Assembly (NCBI RefSeq): GCF_014648395.1
Contig: NZ_BMRA01000007.1
Span: 362,874 to 426,873 of the forward strand
DNA from: Micromonospora fulviviridis
GTDB lineage: Bacteria > Actinomycetota > Actinomycetes > Mycobacteriales > Micromonosporaceae
Direction: 5' to 3'
DNA length: 64,000 bases
The translations under genes were made by a program, and so were the position numbers. The notes under the pieces were generated by a model. The model was given only the letters and a program-made list of their open reading frames with translations. It made no database searches and had not been told where the DNA came from. This document shows positions 11,201 through 22,400 of the stretch, piece by piece (the stretch's first letter is position 1; each line of letters begins with the position of its first letter).

Positions 11201-14050
11201 GACGGCCGCATCGAGTTCGCCGGCCGCGGCGACTCCCAGGTCAAGGTGCGCGGGTTCCGCATCGAACTCGGCGAGATCGAGGCGGTGCTGCGCCGCCACG
11301 AGTCGGTCCGCGACGCCGCCGTCGTGGTCCGCGAGGACGGGGACGAGAAGTCGATCGTGGCCTACCTGACGCTGGCCGGGACCGGCGACGCCGGACCGGA
11401 ACAGCCGGAGATCACCGCCGACTTCGACGCGGACCCGGCGCCGTGGCGGGCCTTCGCCCGCACCTGGCTGCCGGACTACATGGTGCCGTCCGCGTTCGTG
11501 GTGCTCGACCGGATGCCCCTCAACGCCAACCGCAAGGTCGACCGCGCGGCCCTGCCGGCACCCCGCCGCGGCGGCGCCGCCGTCGGCGCCACCCCGCCGG
11601 ACACCCCGCTGCGGAAGGCGCTGGCGCAGCGGTGGGCGGCGGTGCTCGGGTACGACAGCGTCGGCATCGACGACGACTTCTTCGACCTCGGTGGCGACTC
11701 CTTCAAGGCGATCAAGGCGCTCGCCGGCAGCGACCCGGCGATCAGCGTCCTCGACCTGTTCCGCCACCCGACGATCCGGGGGTTGACCGACCACCTGGCG
11801 GCGACCGGCGGCTCGGTCGGACGCCTGCTGCACGAGCTGACCCCGGCGCGGCCCGGGACGCCCACGACGCTCACGCTGGTCTGCGTACCGTTCGGCGGCG
11901 GCAGCGCGATCACCTTCCAGCCCCTCGCCGACGCCCTCCCGCCGGGCGTCTCGCTGTACGCCCTGGAGCGCCCGGGCCACGACGTGAACCGCCCGGACGA
12001 ACCCCTGCTCGGCCTGGACGAACTCGTCGACGGCTGCGTGGCCGAGGTGGTCGAGAAGGTCAGCGGCCCGGTGGCGGTGTACGGGCACTGCGTGGGCGGC
12101 GCCGAGGCGGTGGAGCTGGCCCGCCGGCTGGAGGCGGCCGGCGTCGAGGTGACCGGCGTGGCCATCGGCGCGCACTTCCCCGCGCCGCGGCTGCCCGGCC
12201 GGGTGTTCGGCTGGCTGCGCCGGTGGTTCCCGGTGGAACGCTGGACGTCGAAGCGGCGGACGCTGGAGGCGCTGCGCGCCATGGGCTTCTTCACCGAGGT
12301 CTTCGACGAGAACGAGAAGGACTTCGTGATGCGCGTGGTCCTGGCCGACTCGGCGAAGGGCGAGGACTACTACACCGACGTCTACGCCGAGGGCCTGCCC
12401 CGGAAGCTGTCCGCGCCGCTCGTCAGCATCGTCGGCAGCGGCGACCGCGCCACGGAGTTGTACCAGGAGCGGTACCTGGAGTGGGAGTTCTTCGCCGACC
12501 GGGTCTCGCTGGAGGTCATCGAGGGCGCCGGCCACTACTTCGCCAAGCACCAGCCCGCCGAACTGGCCCGCATCATCCTGGCGCACTGCGCCGCGCCGCC
12601 GGCCGCGCGACCGGCCGCACCCGCCCGCCCGGCGCCCCGGACCGTGGCGGAGCCCGCGCCACCGCGCGAGCGGCCGGCGGCCCCACCCCGCGCCACGCCC
12701 AGCCTGGCGGTGTTCTACCTGGTCGCGATCGGCCAGCTGGTCTCGCTCATCGGCAGCGGGCTGACCGGCTTCGGCATGGGCCTCTGGGTCTACCAGCGCA
12801 CCGGGTCGGTGTCGCTGTTCGCCACGGCCACCGTGCTGGCGCTGCTGCCCGCCGTGGTCCTCTCCCCCGTCGCCGGTGCGCTCGCCGACCGGTGGGACCG
12901 AAGACGCCTCATGATCTTCGCGGACTGCCTGGCCGCCACCGGCACGGTGAGCCTCGCCCTGCTGCTCTGGCTCGGTCAGCTCCAGCTCTGGCACGTGTTC
13001 ACCGCGATCACCGTCACGGCGGTGGCCACCGCCTTCCAGCAACCCGCCTACCTGGCGGCCGTCACGCAACTGGTGCCCAAGCGGTACTACGGGCGCGCCA
13101 ACGGCATCGTCTCCCTCGGCACGGCGACGAGCACCGTCCTGGCGCCGCTGGTCGGCGGCGCGCTGGTGATCGCGGTCGGGCTGCGCGGCATCGTCGTCAT
13201 CGACCTGCTCACCTTCGCCTTCGCGGTGCTCGTCACCCTGTCGGTCCGCTTCCCGGACACCCTGTTCGTCCGGCGGGAGGAGCCGTTCCGGCGCGAGGTC
13301 CTGGGCGGCTGGCGGTTCATCGTCCGCCGGCACGGCCTGGTCGCCCTCGTGGTGCTGGTCGCGTCGCTGAACTACTTCTTCGCCATGGTGGAGGTCCTGG
13401 TCACCCCGCTGACCCTGTCCTTCGGCGACCCCGCGGTGCTCGGCCGGGTGCTCGCCGCCAGCGGCGTGGGCATGCTGGTCGGCTCGGTGCTCATGAGCGT
13501 CTGGGGCGGCACCGCCCGGCGTACCACGGGCATCCTGGCCAGCGTCGTGCTGCTGGGCGTCTCGCTGCTCACCGTCGGCCTGCGCCCGAGCCCGCTGTTC
13601 CCGGCGCTCGGCCTGTTCGGCATGGGCCTGGCCACGGCGCTCGTGAACACCCACTGGCTGGCCATCGTGCAGGCCAAGGTCGGGCTGGAACTCCAGGGCC
13701 GGGTGCTGTCCATGGGCCAGATGCTGTCCTGGCTCATGGTGCCCGCCGGCTTCCTCACCGCCGGCCCGCTCGCCGAGCACGTCTTCGCCCCGCTGGCCTC
13801 CCCCGGCGGGCTGCTGGCCGGCGTCGTCGGCACCGGACCGGGACGCGGCATGGCCCTCGCGGCGATCATGGCCGGACTCTGCGCGCTCGCCCTGGCCGCC
13901 GCCGGCATCGCCTACCGGCCGATCCGGAACGTGGAGGACGAACTGCCCGACAACGATCCCGGCACGATCATCCTCGCCGACAAGGACCGGCTCCAGGAGG
14001 AGGCCGACCGGCGGCTCGCGCTGCTCCGGAGCGGGGGGTCGGGCCGGTGA
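2231..14050 (+). CDS. Hybrid NRPS-PKS: C-A-T-KS-AT-T-C-A-T-TE fused to an MFS transporter
   Basis: Megasynthase of about 3939 residues. Domains, with landmarks counted from ATG 2231: C (16-457, HHVAVDE at 161); A1 (470-990), read by hand as DLTKVGEVGK, Asn-like; T (LGGHS, Ser 1055); KS (1125-1550, TACSTS with Cys 1296, then HGTGT and NIGHTD); AT (1645-1945, GHSLGEY with Ser 1743); T (Ser 2068); C (2136-2587, HHNVSDG at 2284); A2 (2600-3110), read as DMPQVGLVWK, small-residue or Gly-like but uncertain; T (LGGDS, Ser 3157); TE (3210-3456), in which the usual GHSxG is GHCVG with Cys 3287; and a complete ~12-helix MFS transporter (3490-3900). The PKS module has no KR, so a beta-keto group should persist. 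The frame opens at 2039; alternative starts are ATG 2186 and 2189. ATG 2231 fits the start of the C domain. The stop overlaps the next GTG by 4 bases. Confidence 0.93.
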   Translation: MKTLITRVDAGNFQGDAIAPASAAQRQMWQLSRLDPGTAGYLVPLAYRLHGPLDVAALSAALDGLVARHTALCTTLAPDGPAGPPGADATRRLVQVVHEPRPGLLRVHDLSGLPTWQRDQELRARTHAEAGTPIDLERGPVLRALLLRSAPEEHVLLLTFHHVAVDEWSLGILHEEWERLYAAHRAGRPANLDPVEADGRDHALRQRDWLDGPEAAAQLDQWRAELAGAPAVLELPTRGPRPAVPSSAGATLSVPLDVPTEALTALCHRMRVSPYMVMLATLHVLLARWTGQRDIVVGTPVANRRRPDTQRLVGLLLNTVAVRARLDDNPSFETLLGRVRAAALGALSREELPFATVVEALRPARRPGFTPLFQVMFVYGREAPPPRLDDLEVTPVEVPVDTAKFDLTVSVRENADGLRTALEYRTDLFDSDAMARLAGHFQTLLRSLVADPGAPVGSAAMLAPDEYRHLVGEWNRTATPAEPDDLVHLLIERQARETPAAVAVTDGDTALSYHELHLRAEALAETLRGRGVGIGSLVGVLLPRAVPFAVAVLAVLRTGAAYVPLDPANPPARLRYLIADTAAPVVLTCAELAHLVPDGVALLVPGPDTPAPPADAGRGGGPRRRPRRRPQPSAEDLAYVIHTSGSTGRPKGVMVTHRGVCNYVRWAAQAYRLRPGDTVPLHSSVGFDLTVTSLLVPLVSGATVRMVGEHLGPEALGEALREQRTGSGLVKITPAQLDLVRHQLRPAELADRTRCFVIGGENLRADQVAPWRAHAPGTALVNEYGPTETVVGCAAYEVDPASPADGSVPIGRPIANTQLYVLDGWQNPVPAGVVGELYVGGAGVARGYLHQPGLTAERFVPDPFSGVPGARLYRTGDLVRLRPDGHLEYLGRTDHQVKLRGYRVELGEVEAAVRRCLPDADVTVRLRRDDPDDPRLVAYLAGGAETDLAALRAALAADLPSYLVPAAFVRLDALPLTGNGKVDAAALPAPGRAAEVPRQRPAPPAPAPPVATPAPARWDSTRVRLERLVVDVWREVLGVDDVGVRDNFFDLGGHSMRLLAVLERLRDRLGDVVTVTDLFRHPTVDSLATFLTTATTGVTAPAAAPAPAARPRVGVRDGTGQPGGLIAVVGMACRFPGARTVDEYWHNIRAGVESVREFSVEEMLADGADPARLDDPAYVRAGTWLPGIDEFDAAFFGITPREAQTLDPQHRLLLECAWHALEHAGHDPSRYPGRIGLFAGSGRSSYLLDHLSGHPELTGALGEHQLSISNDKDFLLSRVAYKLDLTGPAVTVATACSTSLVAVHLGRQSLLTGESDLVLAGGVSIFPAQRRGYLYHDGGIYSPDGHCRPFSADARGSIESSGVGIVALKRLEDAVADGDTVYAVIRGSAVNNDGARRTGYTAPGVAGQVEVVSSALAKAGVDPRSVSYVEAHGTGTSLGDPIEVAALTEAFRRGTDDRGFCALGSVKANIGHTDAAAGVAGLIKTVLALHSRTLPPTINVSRPNPAIDFAGSPFYLNDSARPWAADGPRRAGVSSFGMGGTNAHVVLEEAPAAPAEPTAAPADGPHLLVVSARTAASLERQTRRLRDWLDTRPEVELGDVAAGLGRRQSMTHRRFLVAADRADALAALDAPQRQFTATHPGGRRPLVFAFPGHGAQHVAMGAGLYRAEPTYRAVVDECADLVRDDLGLDLRTLLCPAPDGHAEAERLLAEPRLVQPALFVTGYALARSLLARGVTPDLMVGHSLGEYVAACLAGVFPLADALRLVCARGALVARTPAGAMLAVGLPETAVAALLDDRVSLAAVNAPELCVLSGDPEAIGALRERLTGDGIDCRPLRVARGYHSALLDPVLDEFAEHAGRVTYHEPERPYLSNLTGGPVVPGQVIDPAYWVRHMREPVRFAESAALLAEQDVVLAELGPGHALGGLTRLAGLRPGQAVAAMRHPRADADDLTTLLDAVGRLWLAGAPVDWTRFHGDGRRRLALPGYPFERHRYWVEAAPRPGAALPAPAAPDAPDAPEPVDAGNRPPLSTAYVAPATPVQECVAEIWAELLGIRPIGAHDNFFELGGHSLLATQVVVRLRARLGVALPLETVFAQPTVAGIAAALPATAPAPAAPAAVEPAAPAAPTIPRADPDAGPAPLSSGQHRLWFLDQAYAQNAYTVSTALLLDGALDVDALREALAGLVRRHESLRTVFPVGPDGDPVQEVRPAGPVDLPVLTAPDGADDAAPGPRSIVESAVADALPGWVHAALAADVRRPFDLARGPLFRAVLLRVAEDRHVLSLTMHHNVSDGWSLGLIAGELATRYAAACDGRPAPLPDLAVQYGDYARWQRGRLADPDSDDLRWWRRQLDGVASVLEVPTDRPRPPVQTFDGAVSTRVLPPETADELRRFSQARNATLAMTVLAALKALLWRYTGQRDICVGTPVAGRVRAELEPMVGFFVNMLPLRTVLDGDWTFAELLGEVRRTALGAYDHQEVPFERLVDLVDAPRDLSRNPLFQVMFNLLNVPEQRDLGTAGLRMVPFAVEPGIAQQDLALYAYEVDEGLRFRLEYNSALFDAETAERMMGHLETLLAAAVADPGVRLADLAVLTPAELDRFAGWNDTAAEPGWAVPGRPTLVELIAHQVATHPDRPAVTFGATTLSYAELNARANRLAHRLRRAGVGPDVTVAVCLHRSDELPVTLLGVLKAGGAYVPVDPDYPVERQRYVLAHSDARVLVTEADLAGRFADFTGEVVRGGAALAGEPETDPEPSAGPDDLAYVIYTSGSTGRPKGVRVTHGAVVNTLATMRERPGLTGDSTMLAMASFAFDMSVPELFLPLVVGARMLLVGRDVAYDAPRLADLLAAERVTLAQGTPATWRLLVESGWTGTPGLTAVCGGEAVSAPLARQLAERVDALWNLYGPTEAAVWSTMDRIEPGFTHLTVGRPIGNMRVHVLDAQLSPVPIGVLGELYLGGAGLARDYHGDPALTAQRFVPDPDGGGRLYRTGDLGRRLADGRIEFAGRGDSQVKVRGFRIELGEIEAVLRRHESVRDAAVVVREDGDEKSIVAYLTLAGTGDAGPEQPEITADFDADPAPWRAFARTWLPDYMVPSAFVVLDRMPLNANRKVDRAALPAPRRGGAAVGATPPDTPLRKALAQRWAAVLGYDSVGIDDDFFDLGGDSFKAIKALAGSDPAISVLDLFRHPTIRGLTDHLAATGGSVGRLLHELTPARPGTPTTLTLVCVPFGGGSAITFQPLADALPPGVSLYALERPGHDVNRPDEPLLGLDELVDGCVAEVVEKVSGPVAVYGHCVGGAEAVELARRLEAAGVEVTGVAIGAHFPAPRLPGRVFGWLRRWFPVERWTSKRRTLEALRAMGFFTEVFDENEKDFVMRVVLADSAKGEDYYTDVYAEGLPRKLSAPLVSIVGSGDRATELYQERYLEWEFFADRVSLEVIEGAGHYFAKHQPAELARIILAHCAAPPAARPAAPARPAPRTVAEPAPPRERPAAPPRATPSLAVFYLVAIGQLVSLIGSGLTGFGMGLWVYQRTGSVSLFATATVLALLPAVVLSPVAGALADRWDRRRLMIFADCLAATGTVSLALLLWLGQLQLWHVFTAITVTAVATAFQQPAYLAAVTQLVPKRYYGRANGIVSLGTATSTVLAPLVGGALVIAVGLRGIVVIDLLTFAFAVLVTLSVRFPDTLFVRREEPFRREVLGGWRFIVRRHGLVALVVLVASLNYFFAMVEVLVTPLTLSFGDPAVLGRVLAASGVGMLVGSVLMSVWGGTARRTTGILASVVLLGVSLLTVGLRPSPLFPALGLFGMGLATALVNTHWLAIVQAKVGLELQGRVLSMGQMLSWLMVPAGFLTAGPLAEHVFAPLASPGGLLAGVVGTGPGRGMALAAIMAGLCALALAAAGIAYRPIRNVEDELPDNDPGTIILADKDRLQEEADRRLALLRSGGSGR

Positions 14051-17000
14051 GCGCACCCACCCGACCCGCCGGCCCGACCCGCCGGAACACCGGCCGGCGC
14101 GCGAGCGGCCCTCCGTCCACGGTGGACTGCCTGCACCGGATGGTGGCCGCGCAGGCCGCCCGCACCCCGGACGCCGAGGCCGTCCGGCACGGCGACCACG
14201 CGATGACCTACCGGGAGCTGGACGCGGCGGCGAACCGGCTGGCCCGGGTGCTGCTCCAGCACGGGGTCACCCGGGAGGACCGGGTGGGCGTCTGCCTGCC
14301 GCGCACGCCCGAGCTGGTGGTCGCCCTGCTCGCCGTGCTCAAGGCCGGCGCCGCCTACGTGCCGCTGGACCCCGCGTACCCGCCGGCCCGGGTGGCGTTC
14401 ATGGCCGCCGACTCCCGGGTGCGGCTCGTGCTGACCTGCGCCGACCTCGCCGACCGGTTCCCCGACACGGCGGTCCCGGTCGACCGGCTCGACCCCGTCG
14501 AGGACGGCACCGACCCGGCCGCGCCGGCGGGGCCGGAGGATCTGGCGTACGTCATCTACACCTCCGGCTCGACCGGGCGGCCCAAGGGCGTCGCCATCGA
14601 GCACCGCTCGGCGGCGGTGCTCATGCACTGGGTCCGGCAGACCTTCGACGACGCCGAACTGGGCGGCCTGCTCGCCGCCACCTCGGTCTGCTTCGACCTG
14701 TCCGTCTTCGAGATCTTCGGCCCGCTCTGCTGGGGCGGGCGGGTGCTGCTGGTCGACGACGTGCTGGCGCTCGCCGCCCCCGGCGCGGAGCGGCTGCCGG
14801 TCACCCTGGTCAACACCGTTCCCTCCGCCATGGGCGAACTGCTCACCGCGTCGGCGCTGCCGGCGAGCGTGCGTACCGTCTGCCTGGCCGGCGAGCCGCT
14901 GACCGCCGCGCTGGCCGCCCGCGTCTGGTCCCGGCCGCACGTCCGCCGGCTCTGCAACCTCTACGGCCCGTCGGAGGACACCACCTACTCCACCTGGGCG
15001 GAGGTGCCGCCGGACAGCGGGGACCCGCCGATCGGCCGGCCGCTGCCGCAGACCCGCGCCTACGTCCTCGACCCGGACGGCCGACCGGTCCCGCCCGGCG
15101 AGCCCGGCGAACTGCACCTGGCCGGAGCGGGCCTGGCCCGGGGCTACCTCGACCGGCCGGAGGAGACCCGCGCCCGGTTCCTGCCCGACCCGTTCCGGCC
15201 CGGCGAGCGGATGTACCGCACCGGGGACCGGGTCCGGCTGCGGCCGGACGGGCAGCTCGCCTACCTGGGTCGGCTCGACGACCAGGTGAAGCTGCGGGGC
15301 TACCGGATCGAGCTGGGTGAGGTGGCCGCCCGCCTGGCCGCCCTCCCCGGGGTACGCGAGGCGACCGCCGCCGTGCGACCGGGACCGAGCGGGGACCCGC
15401 TGCTGGTCGGCTACCTGGTGGGCGAGCGGCGCGACGACGTCCGGGCCAGGCTGGCCGAGGTGCTGCCCGCGCCGCTGGTCCCCGCGACCCTCGTGTGGCT
15501 GGACCGGCTGCCCACCCTGCCCAACGGCAAGGTGGACCGTGGAGCCCTGCCCGGCCCCACCTTCGGCGACGACACCGGGACCGGCGCGGCGCTCGACGGC
15601 ACGGCCGGCACGGTGGCCGCCGTGTGGCGCGAGCTGCTCGGGGTGCCGGTTTCCGGCGCCGACAGCGACTTCCTCGCCCTGGGCGGCGACTCGCTGCTGG
15701 CGGTCCGCTGCGCCACCCGGCTGGCCGCCGCCACCGGCCGGCCGGTCCGACCGGGTGACCTCTTCGCCCATCCCACCGTCGCCGCGCTGGCCACCCACCT
15801 CGACGGGCTGGCCGCCGACCCGGAGCCGGTCGCGGAACCGGCAGGCCCGGCGCCGGCCGGCCCCGCCCCGCTCTCCGCCGCGCAGACCCGGCTCTGGTTC
15901 CTGCACCGGCTCGACCCGGCCGACACCTCCTACCTGCTGGCCTTCGCGGTCCGGTTCGGCACGCCGCTGGACCCGGACCGGCTGGTCCGGGCGCTGCGCC
16001 GGGTGGTCGACCGGCACCCGGCCCTGCGCACGGTCTTCCCGGACGGCCCGGACGGGCCGGTGCAGCACGTCCGCCCCACCGCCGACGTGGCGCCGGCCGT
16101 CGCGCCGCCCGACGCGGGCACGCCGCTCGACGCGGGCACGCCGCCCGACAACGGCACCCCGCTCGACGCGCGGCTGCGCCGGCTCGCCGCCGAGGCCACC
16201 CGGGCGCCCATGGACCTGGCCGCCGGCCCGTTGCTCCGCGCCCACCTGGTGCCGGACGACACCGGCCAGGCGCTGGCGCTGCTGCTCGTCGTGCACCACA
16301 TCGTCTTCGACGACTGGTCGTTCGGCGTGCTCGTGCGGGACCTGGCCGGGGCGTACGACCGCGCGGGCGACCCGGCGGCGGCGCCCGAGCAGCCGGCGGT
16401 CGGCCCGGCGGCGTTCGCCGTGTCCCAGCGGGACTGGCTGGCCGGGCCGGCGGGACGGCGGGCGGTGGCCGACCTGCTCGCGGAGCTGCGCGGTGCTCCC
16501 GATCTGCTCGACCTGCCCGCCGCCCCACCCCGGCGGACCCGGACCGCTCCGGCCGCGGCGCCGGCCCGACCGCCGGCCGGCCGACTCGGCGACGGCCCAC
16601 CGCTTGGCACGGCACTACCGACCACACTGGACGCGCGAGACGCCCGCGACGCCCCGGCGCCCGGCGCCGCGCTACGGACCACCCGCGACGCCCCGGCGTC
16701 CGGCGCCGCGCTGCGGACCACCTTGGACGCCCGGACCGCGCGCGCGGCGCGGGAACTGGCCCGGGCCGAGCGGGTCAGCCTGCACATGGTCGGGCTGGCC
16801 GCGTTCGCCACCCTGCTCGGCGCCGCCACCGGCCGGCGCGACCTGCTCGTCGGCGTCGCCTTCGCCGGCCGGACGAGCGTCGCCGCCGAGCAGAGCGTCG
16901 GCTGCCACGTCAACACCCTGCCGCTGCGGCTGCGCCCGGCGCCCGAGCGGGGCTTCGCCGACCTGCTGGCCGAGGCCCGCCGGGTCACCCTGTTCGCCGC

Positions 17001-17376
17001 CGCCCACCAGGACGTCCCCTTCGACCTGCTGGTGGAGCGGCTGCGGCCGACCCGCCGGCCGCGACGCAACCCACTCGTCCAGGTCGCCTTCGGGGTGCAG
17101 AACGCCCCGGCGGCCCGGCACCGCGGCGCGACCGGGATCGAGTTCACCGGCGTGGAACTGACCCCGGACGCCGCCCGGCTCGACCTGACCCTCTGGCTCG
17201 ACGAGCGGCGGGACGGGCTGGCGGCGCTCTGGACCTACCGCACCGACCTGTTCGACCACGACGGGGTGGTCGCGTGGCACCGCCGGTTCTGCGCGGTGCT
17301 GCGTACCGCCGCCGCCGACCCCCGGCGCAGTCTCGCCGACTGCGCCGACACCGCTGGGAGTGAGAGAGATGAGTGA
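14047..17376 (+). CDS. NRPS, A-T-C (AmbB-like), predicted to load alanine
   Basis: A 1109-residue NRPS starting at a GTG that overlaps the previous stop by 4 bases. It begins directly with an adenylation domain (about 28-505), so it looks like an initiation module. Specificity residues read by hand give DLFNCALTYK, one position away from the Ala code DLFNNALTYK. Then comes a carrier domain (LGGDS, Ser 549) and a C-terminal condensation domain (608-1085; HHIVFDD at 750 in place of HHxxxDG). A-T-C order, the Ala prediction and the two following oxygenase genes match AmbB of the Pseudomonas AMB pathway. The condensation domain is stretched by two in-frame tandem repeats near residues 690-710 and 867-892. 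Its product should pass to a free carrier on a partner protein, most simply the AmbE-like NRPS at 19452. Confidence 0.9.
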   Translation: MSAPTRPAGPTRRNTGRRASGPPSTVDCLHRMVAAQAARTPDAEAVRHGDHAMTYRELDAAANRLARVLLQHGVTREDRVGVCLPRTPELVVALLAVLKAGAAYVPLDPAYPPARVAFMAADSRVRLVLTCADLADRFPDTAVPVDRLDPVEDGTDPAAPAGPEDLAYVIYTSGSTGRPKGVAIEHRSAAVLMHWVRQTFDDAELGGLLAATSVCFDLSVFEIFGPLCWGGRVLLVDDVLALAAPGAERLPVTLVNTVPSAMGELLTASALPASVRTVCLAGEPLTAALAARVWSRPHVRRLCNLYGPSEDTTYSTWAEVPPDSGDPPIGRPLPQTRAYVLDPDGRPVPPGEPGELHLAGAGLARGYLDRPEETRARFLPDPFRPGERMYRTGDRVRLRPDGQLAYLGRLDDQVKLRGYRIELGEVAARLAALPGVREATAAVRPGPSGDPLLVGYLVGERRDDVRARLAEVLPAPLVPATLVWLDRLPTLPNGKVDRGALPGPTFGDDTGTGAALDGTAGTVAAVWRELLGVPVSGADSDFLALGGDSLLAVRCATRLAAATGRPVRPGDLFAHPTVAALATHLDGLAADPEPVAEPAGPAPAGPAPLSAAQTRLWFLHRLDPADTSYLLAFAVRFGTPLDPDRLVRALRRVVDRHPALRTVFPDGPDGPVQHVRPTADVAPAVAPPDAGTPLDAGTPPDNGTPLDARLRRLAAEATRAPMDLAAGPLLRAHLVPDDTGQALALLLVVHHIVFDDWSFGVLVRDLAGAYDRAGDPAAAPEQPAVGPAAFAVSQRDWLAGPAGRRAVADLLAELRGAPDLLDLPAAPPRRTRTAPAAAPARPPAGRLGDGPPLGTALPTTLDARDARDAPAPGAALRTTRDAPASGAALRTTLDARTARAARELARAERVSLHMVGLAAFATLLGAATGRRDLLVGVAFAGRTSVAAEQSVGCHVNTLPLRLRPAPERGFADLLAEARRVTLFAAAHQDVPFDLLVERLRPTRRPRRNPLVQVAFGVQNAPAARHRGATGIEFTGVELTPDAARLDLTLWLDERRDGLAALWTYRTDLFDHDGVVAWHRRFCAVLRTAAADPRRSLADCADTAGSERDE
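16111..16164 (+). repeat. Three tandem 18-bp units inside the AmbB-like C domain
   Basis: Three head-to-tail 18-bp copies, beginning at 16111, 16129 and 16147, each encode six residues of the form (L/P)D(A/N)GTP. They are in frame and lie in the N-lobe of the condensation domain, before the HHIVFDD motif. The third copy has diverged (GACAAC in place of GACGCG). This looks like recent slippage expansion of a surface loop. Confidence 0.85.
16645..16722 (+). repeat. Direct 39-bp duplication inside the AmbB-like C domain
   Basis: Two adjacent 39-bp units (16645-16683 and 16684-16722) differ at only a few positions and encode a repeated 13-residue segment of the form RDAPAxGAALRTT. A related ALPTTLDAR segment lies just upstream and ALRTTLDAR just downstream, so the linker appears to have grown by repeated duplication. 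The repeats are in frame and do not touch the condensation motif. Confidence 0.8.
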
Positions 17377-18442
17377 GCAGAACCGGGTCGCGCGGACCAT
17401 CCCCCGTCGCGGCCGCGAGCGGAACCTCGTGGACGTCCGGCCGGACTGGCCCGGCGGCCCGCTGCCGGCGCTCGTACGGGCCAACGTGCCCGACGTCGAC
17501 CTGGCCGGCTGGCTGGCCGGCCACCGCGACGAGGTCGACGGGCTGGCCCGCCGTGCCGGGGCGGTGCTGTTCCGCGGCTTCGCCGTGGCCGGCGCCGACG
17601 ACTTCCGCACCGTGATGGCGGCCCTCTCCGACGACGTGCTCTCCTACGGCGAACGCTCCTCACCGCGCAGCCAGGTCACCGAGGGGGTGTACACCTCCAC
17701 CGAGCACCCGGCCGATCAGCCGATCGTGCTGCACAACGAGCAGTCGTACACGGTGAACTGGCCGCTGCGCATCGTCTTCCACTGCGAGGTCGAGCCGGGC
17801 GCCGGGGGGCGCACCCCCCTCGCCGACAGCCGCCGGGTGCTGGCCCGGCTCCGGCCGGAGACCGTCGCCGAGTTCGAGCGGCGCGGGGTGCTGTACCGGC
17901 GCAACTACCTGCCCGGCATCAGCCTCTCCTGGCAGACCGCGTTCCAGACCGAGCGGCGCGCGGAGGTCGAGGCGTACTGCGCCCGGGCGCTGATCGACGT
18001 GGAGTGGGTGGGCGACCAGCAGCTGCGGACCCGGCAGGTCCGCCCGGCGGTGCGCCGCCACCCGGTCACCGGGGAACGAACGTGGTTCAACCACGCGCTG
18101 TTCTTCCACGTCACCTCCCTGCCCGACGACGTGAGCGCCGGCCTGCGGGCCGCCCTCGCCGAGGAGGACCTGCCCTACCAGACCGCGTACGGCGACGGCA
18201 CGCCCATCCCCGACGAGGTGCTGGCCGAGCTGCGCGCCGCGTACGCCGCGGAGACCCGCTCCTTCGCCTGGCAGCGCGGCGACGTGCTGCTGGTGGAGAA
18301 CATGCTGGCCGCGCACGCCCGGGAGCCGTTCACCCCGCCCCGCCGGATCCTCACCGCGATGTCCGACCCGGTCGCCGCCCCCGAGCTGACCGAGGCGATC
18401 CGCACCGGCGCCGTGCCGACCCCGACGGGAGGCCGGGCATGA
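17369..18442 (+). CDS. TauD/SyrP-family Fe(II)/2-oxoglutarate oxygenase (AmbC-like)
   Basis: A 357-residue non-heme iron oxygenase predicted to hydroxylate an amino acid while it is held on an NRPS carrier. The iron-binding facial triad is visible as H122-x-E124 in [12 protein letters not shown] and the distal H316 in [11 protein letters not shown]326 in PRRILTAMS is the likely 2-oxoglutarate anchor. SyrP and AmbC/AmbD use the same HxE variant. The start is ATG 17369, with GGGAG eight bases upstream; it overlaps the AmbB-like stop by 8 bases. It is followed by a second oxygenase of the same family, the same tandem arrangement as ambC-ambD. The probable substrate is the glutamyl residue on the 19452 NRPS; the position and order of hydroxylation cannot be read from sequence. 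Confidence 0.9.
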   Translation: MSEQNRVARTIPRRGRERNLVDVRPDWPGGPLPALVRANVPDVDLAGWLAGHRDEVDGLARRAGAVLFRGFAVAGADDFRTVMAALSDDVLSYGERSSPRSQVTEGVYTSTEHPADQPIVLHNEQSYTVNWPLRIVFHCEVEPGAGGRTPLADSRRVLARLRPETVAEFERRGVLYRRNYLPGISLSWQTAFQTERRAEVEAYCARALIDVEWVGDQQLRTRQVRPAVRRHPVTGERTWFNHALFFHVTSLPDDVSAGLRAALAEEDLPYQTAYGDGTPIPDEVLAELRAAYAAETRSFAWQRGDVLLVENMLAAHAREPFTPPRRILTAMSDPVAAPELTEAIRTGAVPTPTGGRA

Positions 18443-19455
18443 GCGGGCCGGCGCCCCGGCGGCGCTCCACCGGCACCATCGCCTCGCCGGTGACCCGGCG
18501 GGTGCTCGTGGACGAGCGGTTCGTGCTGCTCGTCGAGGCCGCCGTGCCCGACCTCGACCTGGCGGGCTGGCTCGCCGGTCGCCGCGACGAGCTGCTGGCC
18601 GACCTGGACCGGTACGGCGCGGTGTTCTTCCGCGGCTTCGAGGTACGCACCCCCGACGACTTCAGCCAGGCCGCCCGGGCGGTCAGCCCGGACCTGCTCG
18701 GCTACCTGGAGCGGGCGGCCCCCCGGCACGAGGTCGCCGACCGGGTGTTCACCTCCACCGAGTTCAACGCCGAGCAGTGGATCCCGCTGCACCACGAGAT
18801 GTCGTACTCGCACAACTGGCCCACCCACCTCTACTTCTGGTGCGCGCAGCCGGCCACCGGCAGCGGCGGGGCCACCCCGCTGGCCAGCGAGCGGGTCATC
18901 ACCCCGCTGATCCCCGCCGACGTGCGGGAGCGGTTCCTCCGCGCCGGGGTCAGCTACGTGCGCAACTACGGCCCGCACCTGGACCTGCCCTGGCAGGAGG
19001 CGTTCCAGACCACCGACCGGGCGGAGGTGGAGGCGTACTGCGCCGCCTCGGCGACCGAGTTCACCTGGCTGGGCGGGGACGGGCTGCGGACCCGGGCCCG
19101 GCGCCAGGCGGTCGCGACGCATCCGCGTACCGGGGAGACGGTGTGGTTCAACCACGCCCACCTGTTCCACGTGTCGAACATGCCGGCCGAGGTGTCCGGC
19201 GCGCTGCTGCGCGAGTACGGCCCGGAGGGGCTGCCCCGCAACGCCTACTACGGCGACGGCGAGCCGATCCCCGACGAGGTGGTCACCGGCATCCGCGATC
19301 TGTACCGGCGGCACGCCGTCTCGGTGCCCTGGCAGCGCGGCGACGTGCTGGTGGTGGACAACTTCCTGGCCACCCACGGCCGGGAACCCTTCAGCGGCGA
19401 CCGGCAGATCCTGGTCGCCATGTCCGACCTCTACGTCAACCGGAGTGTGCTGTGA
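18439..19455 (+). CDS. Second TauD/SyrP-family oxygenase (AmbD-like)
   Basis: A 338-residue paralogue of the preceding oxygenase, sharing the DLAGWLAG segment, the FRGF motif and the HxE-type iron site. Ligands are H118-x-E120 in LHHEMSYSHNWP and H313 in FLATHGREPF; the arginine of GDRQILVAMS probably binds 2-oxoglutarate. Its ATG overlaps the upstream stop by 4 bases and its own stop overlaps the next GTG, so expression should be coupled to both neighbours. In the AMB pathway two such enzymes act in turn on the carrier-bound glutamate, after which a decarboxylative step gives the vinyl ether. An equivalent division of labour is inferred here; which paralogue acts first is unknown. Confidence 0.9.
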   Translation: MSGPAPRRRSTGTIASPVTRRVLVDERFVLLVEAAVPDLDLAGWLAGRRDELLADLDRYGAVFFRGFEVRTPDDFSQAARAVSPDLLGYLERAAPRHEVADRVFTSTEFNAEQWIPLHHEMSYSHNWPTHLYFWCAQPATGSGGATPLASERVITPLIPADVRERFLRAGVSYVRNYGPHLDLPWQEAFQTTDRAEVEAYCAASATEFTWLGGDGLRTRARRQAVATHPRTGETVWFNHAHLFHVSNMPAEVSGALLREYGPEGLPRNAYYGDGEPIPDEVVTGIRDLYRRHAVSVPWQRGDVLVVDNFLATHGREPFSGDRQILVAMSDLYVNRSVL

Positions 19456-22400
19456 ACGGATACCGTCTGTCGCCGGTGCAGCGCCTGGCCTGGTCCGGGA
19501 AGCAGGACCTGGTCCGGGCGCGGGTCCGGCTCGACCGGCCGCTGGACCGGGCGCGGTTGCAGGCCGCCGTCGACACGGTGGTGGCCCGGCACGAGGCGCT
19601 GCGGCTGACCCTGGTGCACCACCCCGGGCTGCGGGTGCCGTTGCAGGACGTGGACGACGCCCGGGCCGTGACGGTCGGCGCGCAGGGCGACCTGTCGATC
19701 ACGCTGACCGACGACGCGCTGGAGGTGGCCGCCACTCCGCTCATCGCCGACCCGGCCAGCCTGCGGCTGGTCCTCGCCGACCTGGCGCGGGCCTACGCCG
19801 GCGAGGCGCTGCCGGAGGACCCGGAGGCGCTGCAGTTCCTCGACGTGGCCGAGTGGCAGCTCGAGGAGCGGGAGCAGGCCCCGAAGGCGGCGCCCGGCGC
19901 GCCTGCCGCGCGGCTCGTCACCCCGCCCGGCGACGACCCGACCGCCGTGGTCACCGCGACGGTGCCCGCCGCCGCGCTGGCCGACGCCGCCCGGGCCGCG
20001 GACGTCGAGCCGGCCACCGTGCTGCTCGCCGCCTGGGCGCTCGCGGTGTCCCGCCGGGCCGAGGCGCCGGACGGGGCCGACGAGGCGGACCTGGTGCTGG
20101 CCCGGTGGAGCGACGGCCGGCAGGCCGACGGCACCGCCGAGGTGGTGGGCCCGCTGGGCGGCTACGGCCCGCTGCGGCTGGCCCTGCCGCTGCCGGACGC
20201 CCCCGCCGACCTGCTGGCCGGGGTCCGCGCGGCCGAGGTCGCCGCCGACGAGACGTTCCACCTGGTCGACCCGGTGGACGAGCAGTCCGGGGTGGTCGCC
20301 GGCTTCGCGCTGCTGCCCACCGTGGACCCGGCCACCGTGGCCGGCCTCGGCGGCGCCTCGGCGACGGTCGCCGACCCGCCGCCCGCCGCCGGCCCGCAGC
20401 TCACCGCGCTGACCGACGGCGACCGGGTCACCCTGCGGGTGGTCGGCGGGCAGTGGCTGCTCGACTCGCTGCTGGCGATCCTGCGCACCCTGCCCGCCGC
20501 GCTCACCGCCGGCGCGCCGCTGGCCCTGCTCGGCGACGGGGAGGCCGGCTGGCTGGCCGACGCGGCCGGGACGGCGTCGGGGGCGCCGGGGCGCACCCTC
20601 GTCGACCTGCTCGACGCGGGTCTGTCCGGGATGGACCGGGAGGGCCCGGCGGTGGTCGCCGCGGACGGCGCGTACACCGCTGGTGAACTGCGGGAACGGG
20701 CCGCGCGGGTGGCCGGCGCGCTGGCGGCGCGCGGCCTGGCCGGCGCCCCGGTCGGCGTGCTGGCCGCGCGGTCCCGGGACACCGTCGTGGCCTTCCTCGG
20801 CGTGCTGCGGGCCGGCGCGGTGTTCGTGCCGCTGGACCCGGACGCCCCGGCGCCGCGCCTCGCCGCCCAGCTCCGCGCGGTCGGCGCGGAGGTCGTGGTC
20901 GGCGCCGCCGGCCCGGCGACCGTGACCGTGGACGACCTGGTCGCCGCCGGCGGGCCGCCGCCCGGCGCGGCGCCGACGCCGGCCGACCCGGCGTACGTGA
21001 TCTTCACCTCGGGCTCCACCGGCACGCCCCGGCCCGTGCGGGTGTCGCACGGCGCCGCCGCGCACCTCGCCGAGGCGTTGGAACAGACCGTGTACGCGGG
21101 CAGCCGTCCCGGGCTGCGGGTGGCGGTGAACGCCCCCCTCACCTTCGACGCCTCGATGAAGCAGCTCGTGCAGCTCGGTCACGGCCGCAGCCTCTACCTG
21201 GTGCCCGAGGAGGTCCGCCGGGACGGGGCGGCCCTCGCCGCCGCGCTGGCCGACCACGGCGTCGACGTGCTCGACCTGACCCCCTCCCAGCTGCGCATCC
21301 TGCTCGCCGGCGCCGGGGACACCCGGCTGCCCGGCCTGCTGCTGCTCGGCGGCGAGGCGGTCCCGCCGGACCTGTGGGAGACGGTGGCGGCGCTGCCCGG
21401 CGTCCGCGCGGTCAACCTGTACGGCCCGACCGAGTGCACGGTGGACACCAGCGCCGCGGAGATCCGCGCCGGTGACCCCCCGACCATTGGCCGGCCGCTG
21501 CCCGGCGTCGCCGTCCGGGTGCTGGACGAGCAGCTGCGGCCGGTGCCGCCGGGGGTGGCCGGGGAGCTCTGCGTCAGCGGCCCGCAGCTCGCCGACGGCT
21601 ACCTGGGCGACCCGGAGGCCACAGCGCGGCGCTTCGTCGAGGTGACCCTGCCCTCCGGCGGCACGGAACGGGTGTACCGGACCGGCGACCGGGTCCGCTT
21701 CGACGCCGACCGGCGGCTGCGCTACCTGGGCCGCCTCGACGACCAGGTGAAGATCCACGGTTTCCGGGTGGAGCCGGGCGAGGTCGCAGCCGTCCTGCGC
21801 GGGCACCCCGAGGTGGCCGACGCCGCCGTGGTCGCCCGCGACGACGACGGGTACGGCGACCGGCTCGTCGCCTACGTCCGGCCCGGCCGGGCCGCCGCGG
21901 CCGTCGACGTGGACCGCATCGCCGGGGTCAACCCGCACGAGACCCGCTACCTGTACGACGAGATCTTCGTCCAGCAGGTCTACCTGCGCGACGGCATCGT
22001 GCTGCGGCCCGGGGCGACCGTGCTCGACGTGGGCGCGAACATCGGCATGTTCTCGCTCTTCGTCCACCGCGTCTGCCCGGACGCCACGATCCACGCGTTC
22101 GAGCCGGTGCCGTCGGTGGTCGACGTGCTGCGGCGCAACGTCGCCGAGTTCGGCGTGCCGGCCACGGTGCACGGCTTCGGGCTGTCCGGGGCGGCCGGGG
22201 AGGTGTCCTTCACCTACTACCCGGGCTACTCGATGATGTCCGGCCACGCCGCGTACGCCGACCCGGACGCCGAGGTGGCGGTGATCAAGCGGTACCTGGC
22301 CAACGAGCGGGACGCCGGCGCGGACGAGCGGGACGTCCTGCTCGACCGGGTCGACGAACTGCTCGCCGAGCGGTTCGCCGGCCGGCAGCTCACCGTGCCG

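Noticed and set aside
2009-14056. A 4015-residue open frame on the minus strand opposite the NRPS-PKS
   Set aside because: It is low-complexity (Arg/Gly/Ala/Glu/Val/His-rich), shows no domain, and mirrors the GC-biased codons of the plus-strand megasynthase. The plus strand has intact NRPS and PKS motifs throughout.
17369-19455. The two oxygenases as ordinary taurine/sulfonate dioxygenases (TauD)
   Set aside because: They carry the HxE variant seen in SyrP/AmbC-type NRPS-tailoring enzymes and are translationally coupled inside an NRPS operon; no sulfonate transport genes are near.
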